Source: Enterococcus rivorum
GTDB lineage: Bacteria; Bacillota; Bacilli; Lactobacillales; Enterococcaceae
Length of the DNA stretch: 64,000 nucleotides
Reading direction: 5' to 3'
NCBI RefSeq assembly: GCF_001742285.1
Contig: NZ_MIEK01000078.1
Span: forward strand, 79,024-143,023
This document shows, piece after piece, positions 52,787-61,762 of the stretch. The notes below the pieces were generated by a model, which was given only the letters and a program-made list of their open reading frames with translations, ran no database searches and was not told the origin of the DNA. Position numbers and translations under genes: made by a program. Positions within the stretch are counted from its first letter, which is position 1. Each line of letters begins with the position of its first letter.

Positions 52787-55384
52787 ATGATTGAAAAAAG
52801 CAGACGATTTTTAAAAGAAAAAGGGTTATTTCTTTTTTTAAGTATTGGTTTGCCAATACTTATTTTGGGAATAGCTTATTATCGTATGGGGATTTATCTG
52901 GGAAGTCAACGTTCTATCATGGCCAGTGATGCATTCCCCCAACTTTCTAATTTTTATGCCAGTTATCATAACATGTTACATGGGCAGCAGGATATTTTTT
53001 ATACATGGTTTGGTTCGTTAGGACTGAACTATTGGTCGTTATCAGCTTATTACTTGAACGGTATTTTTACGCCATTCGTGTATTTTTTTGACAACATCTC
53101 GATGCCTGATACTCTTTATCTTCTAACTTTATTAAAATTTGGGGCAATCGGTGGTGCTTTTTGGGTCTTGCTTCAGCAAGTCGTCCGCTTAAATAAGTGG
53201 CTAATTGTGGGGCTTAGTATTAGCTATGCACTAATGGGCTTTACTGTTGCATATTCTCCAATGATGATGTGGTTGGATGGAATGATGTATCTTCCTTTGG
53301 TTATTTTAGGAATTCATCGGTTAATGGATCAACAAAAACTATGGACATTATTTTTAAGTTACCTATTCCTTTTTTTATCTAATTTCTATATAGCGTTTAT
53401 CATAGGTGTTTTTTCATTTCTTTACTATTTTGCACGATTTTTTACCAATCCTAAAAAGTATAAACAAAGCCTAGCTGCTTATTTTATGACGTCTTTTCTA
53501 GCAGGTGGGGCATCGATGATTACAATTTTACCTACTCTGCTTGATTTAAGAAACAATGGAGAATCATTGACTCCAATTACTCAATTGTTAACGCCAAACA
53601 CTGGTGCTTGGGATTTTATAGTGAAGAGTATGATTGGCGTATACGATACAGCGAAATTTGAAAGTGCGCCGTTTATTTATGTGGGGATTTTTCCGTTGCT
53701 ACTCGTCCTTTTCTATTTTTTGAACAAAAAGATTCCTTTAAGAAATAAGGTAGCCTATGGAACACTTTTTTTTATTTTGATTGCGAGTGTCTATATCCAA
53801 CCGCTGAATCTTTTTTGGCACGGGCTACATGCTCCTAATATGCTATTGTTCCGTTTTAGTTTTCTGTACTCTTTTTTAGTGATTCTTTTAGCAGCCTTTG
53901 GGTTAGAAACTCTAGAAAAGAAAGAGTTGGATGTTGTTGTTAATGGAGGAATCAGTCTAATCGTGTTGTTTTTAGCAGCCTTTCTACTGGCTAATAAGAA
54001 GAAATATGATTATTTTTCAGGAAGTAACGTGATTGTGACAATCTCATTTATTCTTGTTTATCTAGTGTTTCTAGTTATTTATTATCAGAGAGGGCAGCAG
54101 GAAAATAGGTTCTTTTTTTTGTTGATGCTACTTTTTTGCCTAGAGGCAGGAATGAATACCGAAGCGATGATTAGAGGCGTTCAAAAAGATTGGAATTATC
54201 CTGCAAGGGCAGCATATACTCAGAATTATCAAGCCATTGAAACCTTAGTCAATGAATCAAAAGCAGCAACCCAGACTTTTTATCGCATGGCGAATCTAGA
54301 GCCTATGAGTATCAATGAAAGTTTTAATTTTGGCTATAGTGGTGTCAGCATGTTCTCTTCTATTCGTAATCGACATTCTTCCATGTATATGAATGATCTA
54401 GGGTTTCGCTCTGAGGGAACCAACCTAACGATTGAGTATGACAACAATACATTAATTATGGATGCTTTACTAGGGGTGCGGTATAACTTAGCTAAAAATG
54501 ATCCAATGAAGTTTGGATTTACGAAAGTTGCAACCAGTGGGGCGTATCAACTCTATGAAAATAATTTTGCTTTACCTTTAGGAATTCTAACAGACAAAGG
54601 AATTTACAAGAAAGATGCCGTAAGGAATCAGACGAGCTTGTTAAATTATTTGTCAGAAGAAAAACATTCCTTTATCCAGTTTACAGAACCAAAAGAGGTT
54701 AGCAAAGAGAACGTTGTAATAGAAACAGAAGGGGACTTTGTTTATTATTCTGAAGAAACTGTTGGGGAAGAAAAAGTGCTAAACTGGACGGTTTCAGTGC
54801 CAGCGAACACTCAAGCTTACCTGAGCTTATACGCAGAAGATACGGCCATGATGAATGATGCTAAAGCTGAAATAACAGTTAATGGAATTAGCCGTGAGTA
54901 CGACATGAAAAAAGTCAATCAATACTACAACCTTGGGTATTATCAAGAAGCTACTAAGATTCCTGTGAAAGTCATTTTTCGTGGGACACCAGTGATTCGA
55001 ATTCTCAAACCAGATGTTTTATTGTTAGATACCCAAGCGTTTGAAAAAACGATTGGAAGGATTCAAAAAAAAGGTGTTGAGGTAAAAGAAAACGGTAGAA
55101 AGGTTGCAGCCACTGTTCAGTTAGATCAGGAGCAGGTACTATTAACCACGATTCCTTATGACAAAGGGTGGACTGCAACAATTGATGGGAAAAAAGTCGA
55201 GATTCCAGCGTTTAAACAAGCGTTCTTAACTTTGCCTATCCCAGCTGGCAAACATAAAATTGAATTCATTTTTTTACCACAAGGATTTAAAGTGGGAGCC
55301 AGTCTCTTTTTCATCTCTATCAGTTCCTTTGGTATCTACCAACACTTTTTAAAAAAATCGAAGAAAGACCAAACTAAACGGTAA
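52787..55384 (+). CDS. YfhO-family membrane protein (GT-C-like)
   Basis: An 865-residue membrane protein with about a dozen helices in the first 470 residues, a large outside domain (about 480-835) and a final helix, the normal size and shape for YfhO. Motifs: ASDAFPQLSNFYASYHNMLHGQQDIFYTW near the N-terminus and PYDKGWTATIDGKKVEIPAFKQAFLTLPIPAGKHKIEFIFLP near the end are characteristic. YfhO proteins use lipid-linked sugars to glycosylate teichoic acids in Bacillus and Listeria. In this operon the acceptor could be teichoic acid or the exported WxL proteins; the latter is inference. AGAGAGGG precedes the ATG. Confidence 0.88.
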   Translation: MIEKSRRFLKEKGLFLFLSIGLPILILGIAYYRMGIYLGSQRSIMASDAFPQLSNFYASYHNMLHGQQDIFYTWFGSLGLNYWSLSAYYLNGIFTPFVYFFDNISMPDTLYLLTLLKFGAIGGAFWVLLQQVVRLNKWLIVGLSISYALMGFTVAYSPMMMWLDGMMYLPLVILGIHRLMDQQKLWTLFLSYLFLFLSNFYIAFIIGVFSFLYYFARFFTNPKKYKQSLAAYFMTSFLAGGASMITILPTLLDLRNNGESLTPITQLLTPNTGAWDFIVKSMIGVYDTAKFESAPFIYVGIFPLLLVLFYFLNKKIPLRNKVAYGTLFFILIASVYIQPLNLFWHGLHAPNMLLFRFSFLYSFLVILLAAFGLETLEKKELDVVVNGGISLIVLFLAAFLLANKKKYDYFSGSNVIVTISFILVYLVFLVIYYQRGQQENRFFFLLMLLFCLEAGMNTEAMIRGVQKDWNYPARAAYTQNYQAIETLVNESKAATQTFYRMANLEPMSINESFNFGYSGVSMFSSIRNRHSSMYMNDLGFRSEGTNLTIEYDNNTLIMDALLGVRYNLAKNDPMKFGFTKVATSGAYQLYENNFALPLGILTDKGIYKKDAVRNQTSLLNYLSEEKHSFIQFTEPKEVSKENVVIETEGDFVYYSEETVGEEKVLNWTVSVPANTQAYLSLYAEDTAMMNDAKAEITVNGISREYDMKKVNQYYNLGYYQEATKIPVKVIFRGTPVIRILKPDVLLLDTQAFEKTIGRIQKKGVEVKENGRKVAATVQLDQEQVLLTTIPYDKGWTATIDGKKVEIPAFKQAFLTLPIPAGKHKIEFIFLPQGFKVGASLFFISISSFGIYQHFLKKSKKDQTKR

Positions 55385-55414
55385 GTACTAAGTTTGATTA
55401 GAAAGGATTCTGTT

Positions 55415-56395
55415 ATGAAAAAAAAGCAACGATTTCTATTATTCATCAGCCTCTTTTTATGGATGAGCTTATTGTCGGCATGTGGCACAGAAACATTAGA
55501 GAAAAAACAAGAAACAGTTGAAGGAAATGGCGTAAGCTACCAGTTTTATTTACCTAAAGGGTGGAAAAAACAAGAAAATATTCATGATCTTTATGGACGT
55601 CAAGCTGTTTTGGGAGCCGAAGATACCCGTAGTAATTCAAACATGTTTCTATTAGTTTTCCCAAAGGATAGTGTGAAAATTAAAGAGTTTGGCCAGCGAA
55701 CTCGAGAAGAATTAGCTAAAAGAAATGGCTATAAAAAAGTAGAAGATGTTTACATGAAAGAGTATAAAGTTAATGGTGCTCCGGCCTATAAATATACCTT
55801 TGAAACCAAGTTCAATGGTAAAAAAATGTGGGCACACTTCTATTGTATTTTTTCAAAAAATGGTGTAGCGCAATGGATGTTTTATTCTGCGGATGATGCA
55901 AACTATGAAAAACGCGTAGAGTGGATTGATGCAGCGATTAATACCGTCAAGGAAACAGGTTTTGATCAAACAAAAGCCTCTTCTTTAGAAAGTGAGGAAA
56001 AAAGTGATGAGATAAAGCTAAGTCATCCTCAGTTTTCCGTTACGGTCACAGGGATTGCTAAAGTTTCTGGTGAAGCACAGAAACAATTGCTGGTAATTCG
56101 ATATGATTATACCAATCAAAGTCAAGAACCAAAAAAATCTCAAGATTGGCGTACGTTTATGAGAGTTACGCAAGGGGATCAGGAGTTGCAAGAAGCAACG
56201 TTACCCCTTGATAGTAACGACTATCAAATAAAGGAATTAGTCGGAAATAGCGACAAAGAGATCCAGCCTGGTGAAATGATACAAGGGGCTTTGTTGTATG
56301 AATTAACCGGCACTGGCGCTGTAAATATTGACTTTTTAAAGGAGATTGAAAGTGCACAATCTTCCTATACTTTAATTATTCCAACGACTGAATAA
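55415..56395 (+). CDS. Lipoprotein with DUF5067-like C-terminal domain
   Basis: A 326-residue lipoprotein (lipobox LSAC, Cys at residue 24). The first half (about residues 35-180) is a PsbP/lipoprotein-like beta domain (YQFYLPKGWKK...); the C-terminal part (about 205-320; VTVTGIAKVSGEAQKQLLVIRYDYTNQSQEPKKSQDW) looks like DUF5067, a domain of lactobacillal and enterococcal lipoproteins. The start is ATG 55415 behind AGAAAGGA; a TTG seven codons upstream overlaps it. In the WxL locus 2 operon, 30 bases after the YfhO gene. Confidence 0.78.
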   Translation: MKKKQRFLLFISLFLWMSLLSACGTETLEKKQETVEGNGVSYQFYLPKGWKKQENIHDLYGRQAVLGAEDTRSNSNMFLLVFPKDSVKIKEFGQRTREELAKRNGYKKVEDVYMKEYKVNGAPAYKYTFETKFNGKKMWAHFYCIFSKNGVAQWMFYSADDANYEKRVEWIDAAINTVKETGFDQTKASSLESEEKSDEIKLSHPQFSVTVTGIAKVSGEAQKQLLVIRYDYTNQSQEPKKSQDWRTFMRVTQGDQELQEATLPLDSNDYQIKELVGNSDKEIQPGEMIQGALLYELTGTGAVNIDFLKEIESAQSSYTLIIPTTE

Positions 56396-56413
56396 CTTTA
56401 AAAGGAGTAAGTG

Positions 56414-57154
56414 ATGAAAAAAATAGTGTTTTTTGCTTTAGTCAGTAGCTTCTTGATGTCTGGTTGTACAACCAATAAAAATGAAACAAACGCTAGTCTA
56501 TCTACTACTGAAGCAGCTCAAATATGGCATAAAAAAAGAGAGAAGCCCTTTGGTACTTACGATTACAAGGATTTAGAAACGGATGAAGAGGCGATTGCAC
56601 TACTAGAAGATAAATTCCAATTAGCATTACCCACTTTTTATAAAGAAGCGAAACAGTTAGTAGAAAAAACTTTGATTGATAAAGAAAACCAAGAGCAAAG
56701 TGGCGAACGCTACGATCTTTTTGTAAATGATGTCACGGTGACTTTTTTAACTACGTATCAATGTCAGCAAGCGGGAGAACCGTCCTTTGAAGCGACGATT
56801 GAATTGAAGTACTTGTTTGATTCAGGAAAAAAACGAGTTCAGTTAGACACACAAACACTACTAATTAGAAATGTATCGCAAACGGACAGCACGTTGTTGT
56901 TAGACAAAATACCCATATTTGTGGAAAAATCCACTGATTTGCTTAAAATCGGTGATGTGACAAATGGTTTAGAAGAATACCAACAACAATATGAAACAAA
57001 CAAAGGCAATCTCCCGCAACAAACGGTCGTAGTTTGGGAAAATGCAAAAGAAGCAGCTGCGAAGAAAAGTGTTTTAAAATCCATCCAACTCTATTTTGAT
57101 ACAGAAAGTGTAGCAAGAGAGTTTTATTGCAATATTAGTGATAGAACGGACTAG
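56414..57154 (+). CDS. Lipoprotein of unknown function
   Basis: A 246-residue lipoprotein (lipobox MSGC, Cys at residue 18) followed by a soluble alpha/beta domain. I recognise no family. The ATG at 56414 is six bases from AAAGGAG; a GTG directly before it is less likely. Part of the same co-directional run as the WxL locus 2 genes, 18 bases after the preceding lipoprotein. Confidence 0.7.
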   Translation: MKKIVFFALVSSFLMSGCTTNKNETNASLSTTEAAQIWHKKREKPFGTYDYKDLETDEEAIALLEDKFQLALPTFYKEAKQLVEKTLIDKENQEQSGERYDLFVNDVTVTFLTTYQCQQAGEPSFEATIELKYLFDSGKKRVQLDTQTLLIRNVSQTDSTLLLDKIPIFVEKSTDLLKIGDVTNGLEEYQQQYETNKGNLPQQTVVVWENAKEAAAKKSVLKSIQLYFDTESVAREFYCNISDRTD

Positions 57155-57229
57155 TTTATCTGACCGCATGCATACAAAATAGGAAGGAATTGTCCTTATT
57201 TATCGCGAACAATCATTTTAGGAGGCAAC

Positions 57230-58924
57230 ATGTCGATTATAAAAAAGAATCATTGGTGTAGTAAAATCAGAAAAAATCCCCAAATCCTATATTATAGCTT
57301 CTTTTTTCTTTTAAGTATAGGCAGTATCTATTTTGCATTAATTAAAAATCAAACACTGTTTTATGGAGATGATCTAGGGTTTCATCTAGCTCGCATTGAA
57401 GGGCTAGCAGAGTCCATTACTAAAGGAGACTATTTTCCCAGAATTAATTACTTCATTACAGGTGGGATGGGCTATGCAACAGGCATTTTTTATCCAGATA
57501 CCTTTTTATATCCAGCGGCATTGATACGACTTTTAGGGTTTTCTTTAGTGAATAGTTACATCCTATTTGTTGTCTTAGTAAACTTTATGACATTTATTAT
57601 TGCCTATCATTCGTTTTATTGTATCAGAAAAAGTGCCAGCAAAAGTTTTTTGTTTGCTTTTTTATATGGTTTGTCCTCCTACCGATTATCTGACGTCTTA
57701 TATCGGGCAGCGGTAGGGGAGTATCTGGCTTTAATGTTTTTACCACTAGCCTTTGTAGGACTATTCTTCATCATTTTTGGCGACTGTAAAAAATGGTATA
57801 TCTTAGCTGTGGGCATGTCTTGCTTGTTTTTAGCACATTTACTGACGTCAGTGATTTTTATCTTTTTCATTGTCTGTCTGATGGTCCTAAACTTTTCCAA
57901 GTTAATAAAGGAAAAGGAACGGCTTGTTGCTTTATTGTTAGCAGCCGGTTTGACGATTCTATTTGTTGCCAATGCATTATTTCCAATGATTGAACAATTA
58001 GTCTTTCAGCGGTTGCGGGTTCAAGATACCCCAGTGTTCTATTTACAAAAAATGGCTCAACCTCTGATTGAATATGTTGAAATAGCTCTACAAAATGTCA
58101 GATTTAATAATATTGGGATTTTCGTATTAGGTTTAGGTTTCATTTTGTGTATCAGAAGTAAGAGACTGTCACGCTTAAATAAGCAATTGTTATTGATTGG
58201 TCTCATCTTTCTCTTTTTATCAACAAGCTATTTTCCCCATTGGCGATTTCATGAAACAGTTTTTAACGCGATTCAATTTCCTTGGCGCTATTTTATAATT
58301 GTTACTTTTTGTCTGTTATGGGTATTTGCAGATAGTTGGGATAACGTACTTTTTAAAAATAAACGATGGTCGCAAGTAGTAGTAGTTTCTCTTATAATAG
58401 GTGTCCTTTTTAGTACACTAGACGTTCAACAAAAATTAGCTAGTTTCACAATGAGACAAACGACTCATGATACTTTTGAAACATTTGACGGCAAAGGAGA
58501 ATTAGGCTTTGGTTCCGAGTTTTTACCTAGTGGGATGACTGCTTGGATGAAGCCAACCGATCTTTTTTCCAATCCACCAGAAAATATTCAGTCTAAGAAT
58601 CTTGAAAGAAAACAAAATGTTTTTTCATTTGATTATGAAGTTCCCTCAGCAACGAAGGTAATTTTCCCTATTTTGTTTTATAAAGGCTATCAGGCAAAGG
58701 TTGAGGGGGAGGGGACAGTTAGTACGGTTCATGATGCAGGCATATTTGATGGGGGTAAGATGCATGGTTTTTCAGAAGTAACGATAACTGGTCGTGGTCA
58801 TTTGACGTTTTGGTATGAAGGGACAGTTATTCAAAAATGTAGTTTTCTATTAAGTATGATTTCATGGTTGCTTTTTTCTTTATATTTGCTATTTAAAATT
58901 AGGGTTGAAAAGAATAAATCTTAG
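57230..58924 (+). CDS. Polytopic GT-C-like membrane protein (PTPS-related family)
   Basis: A 564-residue membrane protein with about 10-11 helices and an outside C-terminal beta domain before a last helix. GDDLGFHLARIEGLAESITKG just after helix 1 resembles the Asp-containing first loop of GT-C glycosyltransferases and of 'PTPS-related' membrane proteins; YRAAVGEYLALMFLPLAF is also typical. TTTTAGGAGG precedes the ATG. With the YfhO gene it gives locus 2 two glycosyltransferase-like proteins absent from locus 1. Sugar donor and acceptor are unknown. Confidence 0.75.
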   Translation: MSIIKKNHWCSKIRKNPQILYYSFFFLLSIGSIYFALIKNQTLFYGDDLGFHLARIEGLAESITKGDYFPRINYFITGGMGYATGIFYPDTFLYPAALIRLLGFSLVNSYILFVVLVNFMTFIIAYHSFYCIRKSASKSFLFAFLYGLSSYRLSDVLYRAAVGEYLALMFLPLAFVGLFFIIFGDCKKWYILAVGMSCLFLAHLLTSVIFIFFIVCLMVLNFSKLIKEKERLVALLLAAGLTILFVANALFPMIEQLVFQRLRVQDTPVFYLQKMAQPLIEYVEIALQNVRFNNIGIFVLGLGFILCIRSKRLSRLNKQLLLIGLIFLFLSTSYFPHWRFHETVFNAIQFPWRYFIIVTFCLLWVFADSWDNVLFKNKRWSQVVVVSLIIGVLFSTLDVQQKLASFTMRQTTHDTFETFDGKGELGFGSEFLPSGMTAWMKPTDLFSNPPENIQSKNLERKQNVFSFDYEVPSATKVIFPILFYKGYQAKVEGEGTVSTVHDAGIFDGGKMHGFSEVTITGRGHLTFWYEGTVIQKCSFLLSMISWLLFSLYLLFKIRVEKNKS

Positions 58925-58941
58925 AAAGTGAGGAAAGAAAG

Positions 58942-59673
58942 ATGTACAAAGTTGGTATACTATCAAGTTCTAACAAATTAGAAGAAGAAATAGTAACCTT
59001 ATTTAAACAAGTCAAAGTGAACGTAAATCTTATTCAAACGGAAAAAATAGATGAGCACCTGCATAGTTATGATGGGATTATTATTCATGAAGAAAAGGAC
59101 AGTAATTTTAGTCGCATGTGCGAACTTTTTTTAGTGATTAAAGGCAAATTTTCCTTCTACGTTTGGATTTTTTCCGAACAAGTCTCTTCTATCAATCGAC
59201 AAATTTATTTACAATTAGGGGCTGACAGTATTTTTGGAGATACTCATTTTCCAGAAGAAATTGCTTTACATATAAAAAATGCGTTAGATCGCCAAAAAAA
59301 TTTTTATCAAAAGTCTCTCGAGGCGCAAACAAACAAACCTCATTACTTACATGCGAAGAAAAAGGAACTTGACAGTTGTTTTAAACTGAATGCTAAGAAT
59401 CTTAGTCTCGAAATTGTGAAGGGGAAGAATCAAGGAGTGGAAATTAGCTTAACAAGATTAGAATATCAATTATTGAATGTACTCTATAGTAGACCGCGTG
59501 AAGCTTTTACTTATAAGGAAATCTATGAATGTTTATGGGAAGAAAACTATCAAGAAAACCCCTATCGCATATCAAATCTAGTTTTCCATATTAGAGGGAA
59601 GTTGATGAAGGCTACTATTAATCCCATGATTATCTCTACAGTGAGATCAAAGGGCTATATGTTAGATATTTAA
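58942..59673 (+). CDS. Atypical OmpR-type regulator with degenerate receiver domain, WxL locus 2
   Basis: A 243-residue protein with a C-terminal OmpR/PhoB winged helix (about residues 145-243; ISLTRLEYQLLNVLYSRPRE...PMIISTVRSKGYMLDI) and an N-terminal receiver-like part lacking the acidic pair and a normal phospho-acceptor context (KVGILSSSNKLEEE; YDGIIIHEEKDSNFSRMCE). Clear paralogue of 18369-19058: both start MYKVG/MYKIG, share a LxLGADxx(Y/I)(D/F) segment and end SKGYM. It closes locus 2, 17 bases after the membrane protein, so if the operon is phase-variable this regulator would be too. Confidence 0.83.
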   Translation: MYKVGILSSSNKLEEEIVTLFKQVKVNVNLIQTEKIDEHLHSYDGIIIHEEKDSNFSRMCELFLVIKGKFSFYVWIFSEQVSSINRQIYLQLGADSIFGDTHFPEEIALHIKNALDRQKNFYQKSLEAQTNKPHYLHAKKKELDSCFKLNAKNLSLEIVKGKNQGVEISLTRLEYQLLNVLYSRPREAFTYKEIYECLWEENYQENPYRISNLVFHIRGKLMKATINPMIISTVRSKGYMLDI

Positions 59674-60198
59674 TTAGCACCCTGTTTCAACTAGCCATCA
59701 GTAAAAAGCAAGATAGTCGCATAGATATCTTCCCCTAATCATTTTTATCAAAAAAATAAACTACTGCTCTTGTTTTTTGCTATTTTTATAAAATTCTACT
59801 TCGTTTTTTCATTGTCAGCATCTGTAATTCAAGCTTTCTTTCGGGTATATCGTTTTTGCTAACGAGTTGTTGGTATGTTTCATGAGGAGCTTGTTAATGG
59901 TAAGTGCGATAGCTAAAAAATTCTAGAGTTGTGCTTCTCCAAGTTGGTAGGACGTCCAGTTTCTGACCATAGGCATCACAAGTTGTTTTTGTTCTTTAAA
60001 TTATCTTAGTATGCTCATGCTAAAACCAGTTTTTTTAAGTGTTCTCTATAGTATAAAAGCCATCTTTTCCCTTCAGATTTTTAATAAAATGCTGTATCTA
60101 AAATCGATTTTTAATGATACAATTTACTTGTAGGTAATACATTGTTTGCGCTTTCATTTTTTTGTTGCTTTTGTTTTCTATATTAAGGGGATAGTTTT
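59674..60198 (+). other. 525-base gene-free region
   Basis: A+T-rich, with many stop codons in all frames. No clear terminator after WxL locus 2 and no RNA gene recognised. A weak TTGCTTTTG...TATATT near 60167-60184 could include the promoter of the LuxR-type gene, but spacing is too short to call. Confidence 0.3.
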
Positions 60199-60981
60199 AT
60201 GATGCTGACACATGATGATTGGGTTAAAATAAATCACGTATTGTTTTATGTATACTCCAGTGAGGACCAAGAACAATTACGAAGGACAGTTTTGGAGAAG
60301 CTGCACCAGCTGTTCTCGTTTGATTTGTCTTTTTTTGATTTGTACAATAAAGACCAATCACCTAGTTACTTTGATCCTATTTCATTAGATATGACCAAAA
60401 AAGATTTAGATAATTATTATTCTATCCAGATTAATTGCGACTACGTTGCGTTCAAAATTTCTCACAACAAAGAATCATTGGTCTATCGAGATTCTGATTT
60501 AATGTCACTAAAAGTAAGAGATACCAGTACTATTTACAATAAATGGATTAAACCGATGGGGGTTTATTATAGTTGTGGCGTTATTTTTGTTCATCAACAA
60601 ATAACATATGGTTCATTAACACTATTTAATTCAAAAAAGAACGGTGATTTTACCGATAAAGAACTCTATATTTTAGAAAAATTAACCACTCATATTGCGT
60701 TGCGTTTTTTTCAGCTATTTCCGTTAGGGAATAAAAATGTGAGTTCATTTTCTTTCAGTACGTTCCGAAAGAAGGTTCATTTAACAGAAAGGGAAGAGGA
60801 AATCTGCCGATGGTTAACCACCGACTATTCAATTAGAGAGATTTCGGCTTTTCTTTATATTTCTGAGAACACAACTAGAAGACATATTTCCAATATCTAT
60901 TGCAAAGCGAAAGTGAGCAGCAGACTACAACTACTTTCTCTGATTACTTCTTTTGAAGAAAAACATCAGATTCTTTCTTAA
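60199..60981 (+). CDS. LuxR-family regulator with GAF-like sensor domain
   Basis: A 260-residue protein. The N-terminal 180 residues have a GAF-like pattern (LFSFDLSFFDLYN..., GVYYSCGVIFVHQQITYGSLTLFNSKKNGDFTDKELYILEKL), and the C-terminus is a LuxR helix-turn-helix (HLTEREEEICRWLTTDYSIREISAFLYISENTTRRHISNIYCKAKVSSR). AAGGGGAT precedes the ATG; a second ATG follows immediately. It lies downstream of WxL locus 2 as a separate unit with its own terminator; a link to the locus is possible but unproven. Confidence 0.83.
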   Translation: MMLTHDDWVKINHVLFYVYSSEDQEQLRRTVLEKLHQLFSFDLSFFDLYNKDQSPSYFDPISLDMTKKDLDNYYSIQINCDYVAFKISHNKESLVYRDSDLMSLKVRDTSTIYNKWIKPMGVYYSCGVIFVHQQITYGSLTLFNSKKNGDFTDKELYILEKLTTHIALRFFQLFPLGNKNVSSFSFSTFRKKVHLTEREEEICRWLTTDYSIREISAFLYISENTTRRHISNIYCKAKVSSRLQLLSLITSFEEKHQILS

Positions 60982-61022
60982 AATCGATTGTTTCAGTCTA
61001 AAAATTATAATTGGTGATTTTA

Positions 61023-61075
61023 AAAAGCAGCCAATAAGAAACAGTTTATCTATTTCTTGTTGGCTGCTTTTTTTA
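61023..61075 (+). terminator. Terminator after the LuxR-type gene
   Basis: AAAGCAGCCAATAAGAAA pairs with TTTCTTGTTGGCTGCTTT (one mismatch), followed by TTTTT. Confidence 0.9.
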
Positions 61076-61272
61076 CTCTAAAATCATCAGAATTAAGTGT
61101 CTTCTCAATTTTGAATGAGAGAGCTAAGGGCGTTATTTTTTAGACAATGGTAGTCATTTCATTATTTTATTAACTAAAATAAGATTGATTGGTAATTTTT
61201 TTGATAGAATGACTCCTTTTAAACTTGAGCATGGTAAAATATTAACAATGTGATGAGAAAAGAGGAGAAGCA

Positions 61273-61536
61273 ATGACAAAACAAAAACGGCAACTACTGA
61301 AGGGGATTCAACTGTTACTTATGACAGTGTACCTTGTATTGATATTTGATGGCGGATATCAATCACTTGTCATTACTATTTCACAGTCGATAGTATTTTT
61401 TTCGGCATTACTACTAAACTATATTCCAGAAAAAAAGCAACAATTCCAACCTTTATTTTTTAAATACTATTGGCTGGATGCGGTAGCTCAACTTACGTTG
61501 ATGTTCCTGCTAGTATTTCTTATCTTACAATTTTAA
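61273..61536 (+). CDS. Small three-helix membrane protein
   Basis: An 87-residue protein with hydrophobic segments at about residues 9-24, 28-48 and 66-86, and a basic start. No family recognised. AGAGGAG precedes the ATG with good spacing, which supports a real gene. It stands between the LuxR-type regulator's terminator and dnaX. Confidence 0.65.
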   Translation: MTKQKRQLLKGIQLLLMTVYLVLIFDGGYQSLVITISQSIVFFSALLLNYIPEKKQQFQPLFFKYYWLDAVAQLTLMFLLVFLILQF

Positions 61537-61762
61537 TGGTAATTACACGCATAAATGGAAAACGATCTATTTTAACTGGATCTATTTTTTTGGCTATATT
61601 TTACAACTTTAGATGCTTTTTTTGACAGAACAAGATAAAATAAGTAAGTGCGTAAAAAAATGAGTTCTAAAAAACTAGTTAGGATTCATCGTGTTTTAAT
61701 GCCTTATCGGTAAAAATCACGTATAATAGGTAGATAGTGAAATGTTGAGGGAGGGTAAAAAA

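Noticed and set aside
61537..61741. SRP (4.5S/scRNA) gene upstream of dnaX, as in Bacillus
   Set aside because: The conserved GGAA/GNRA-loop helix of SRP RNA was not found in this gap.
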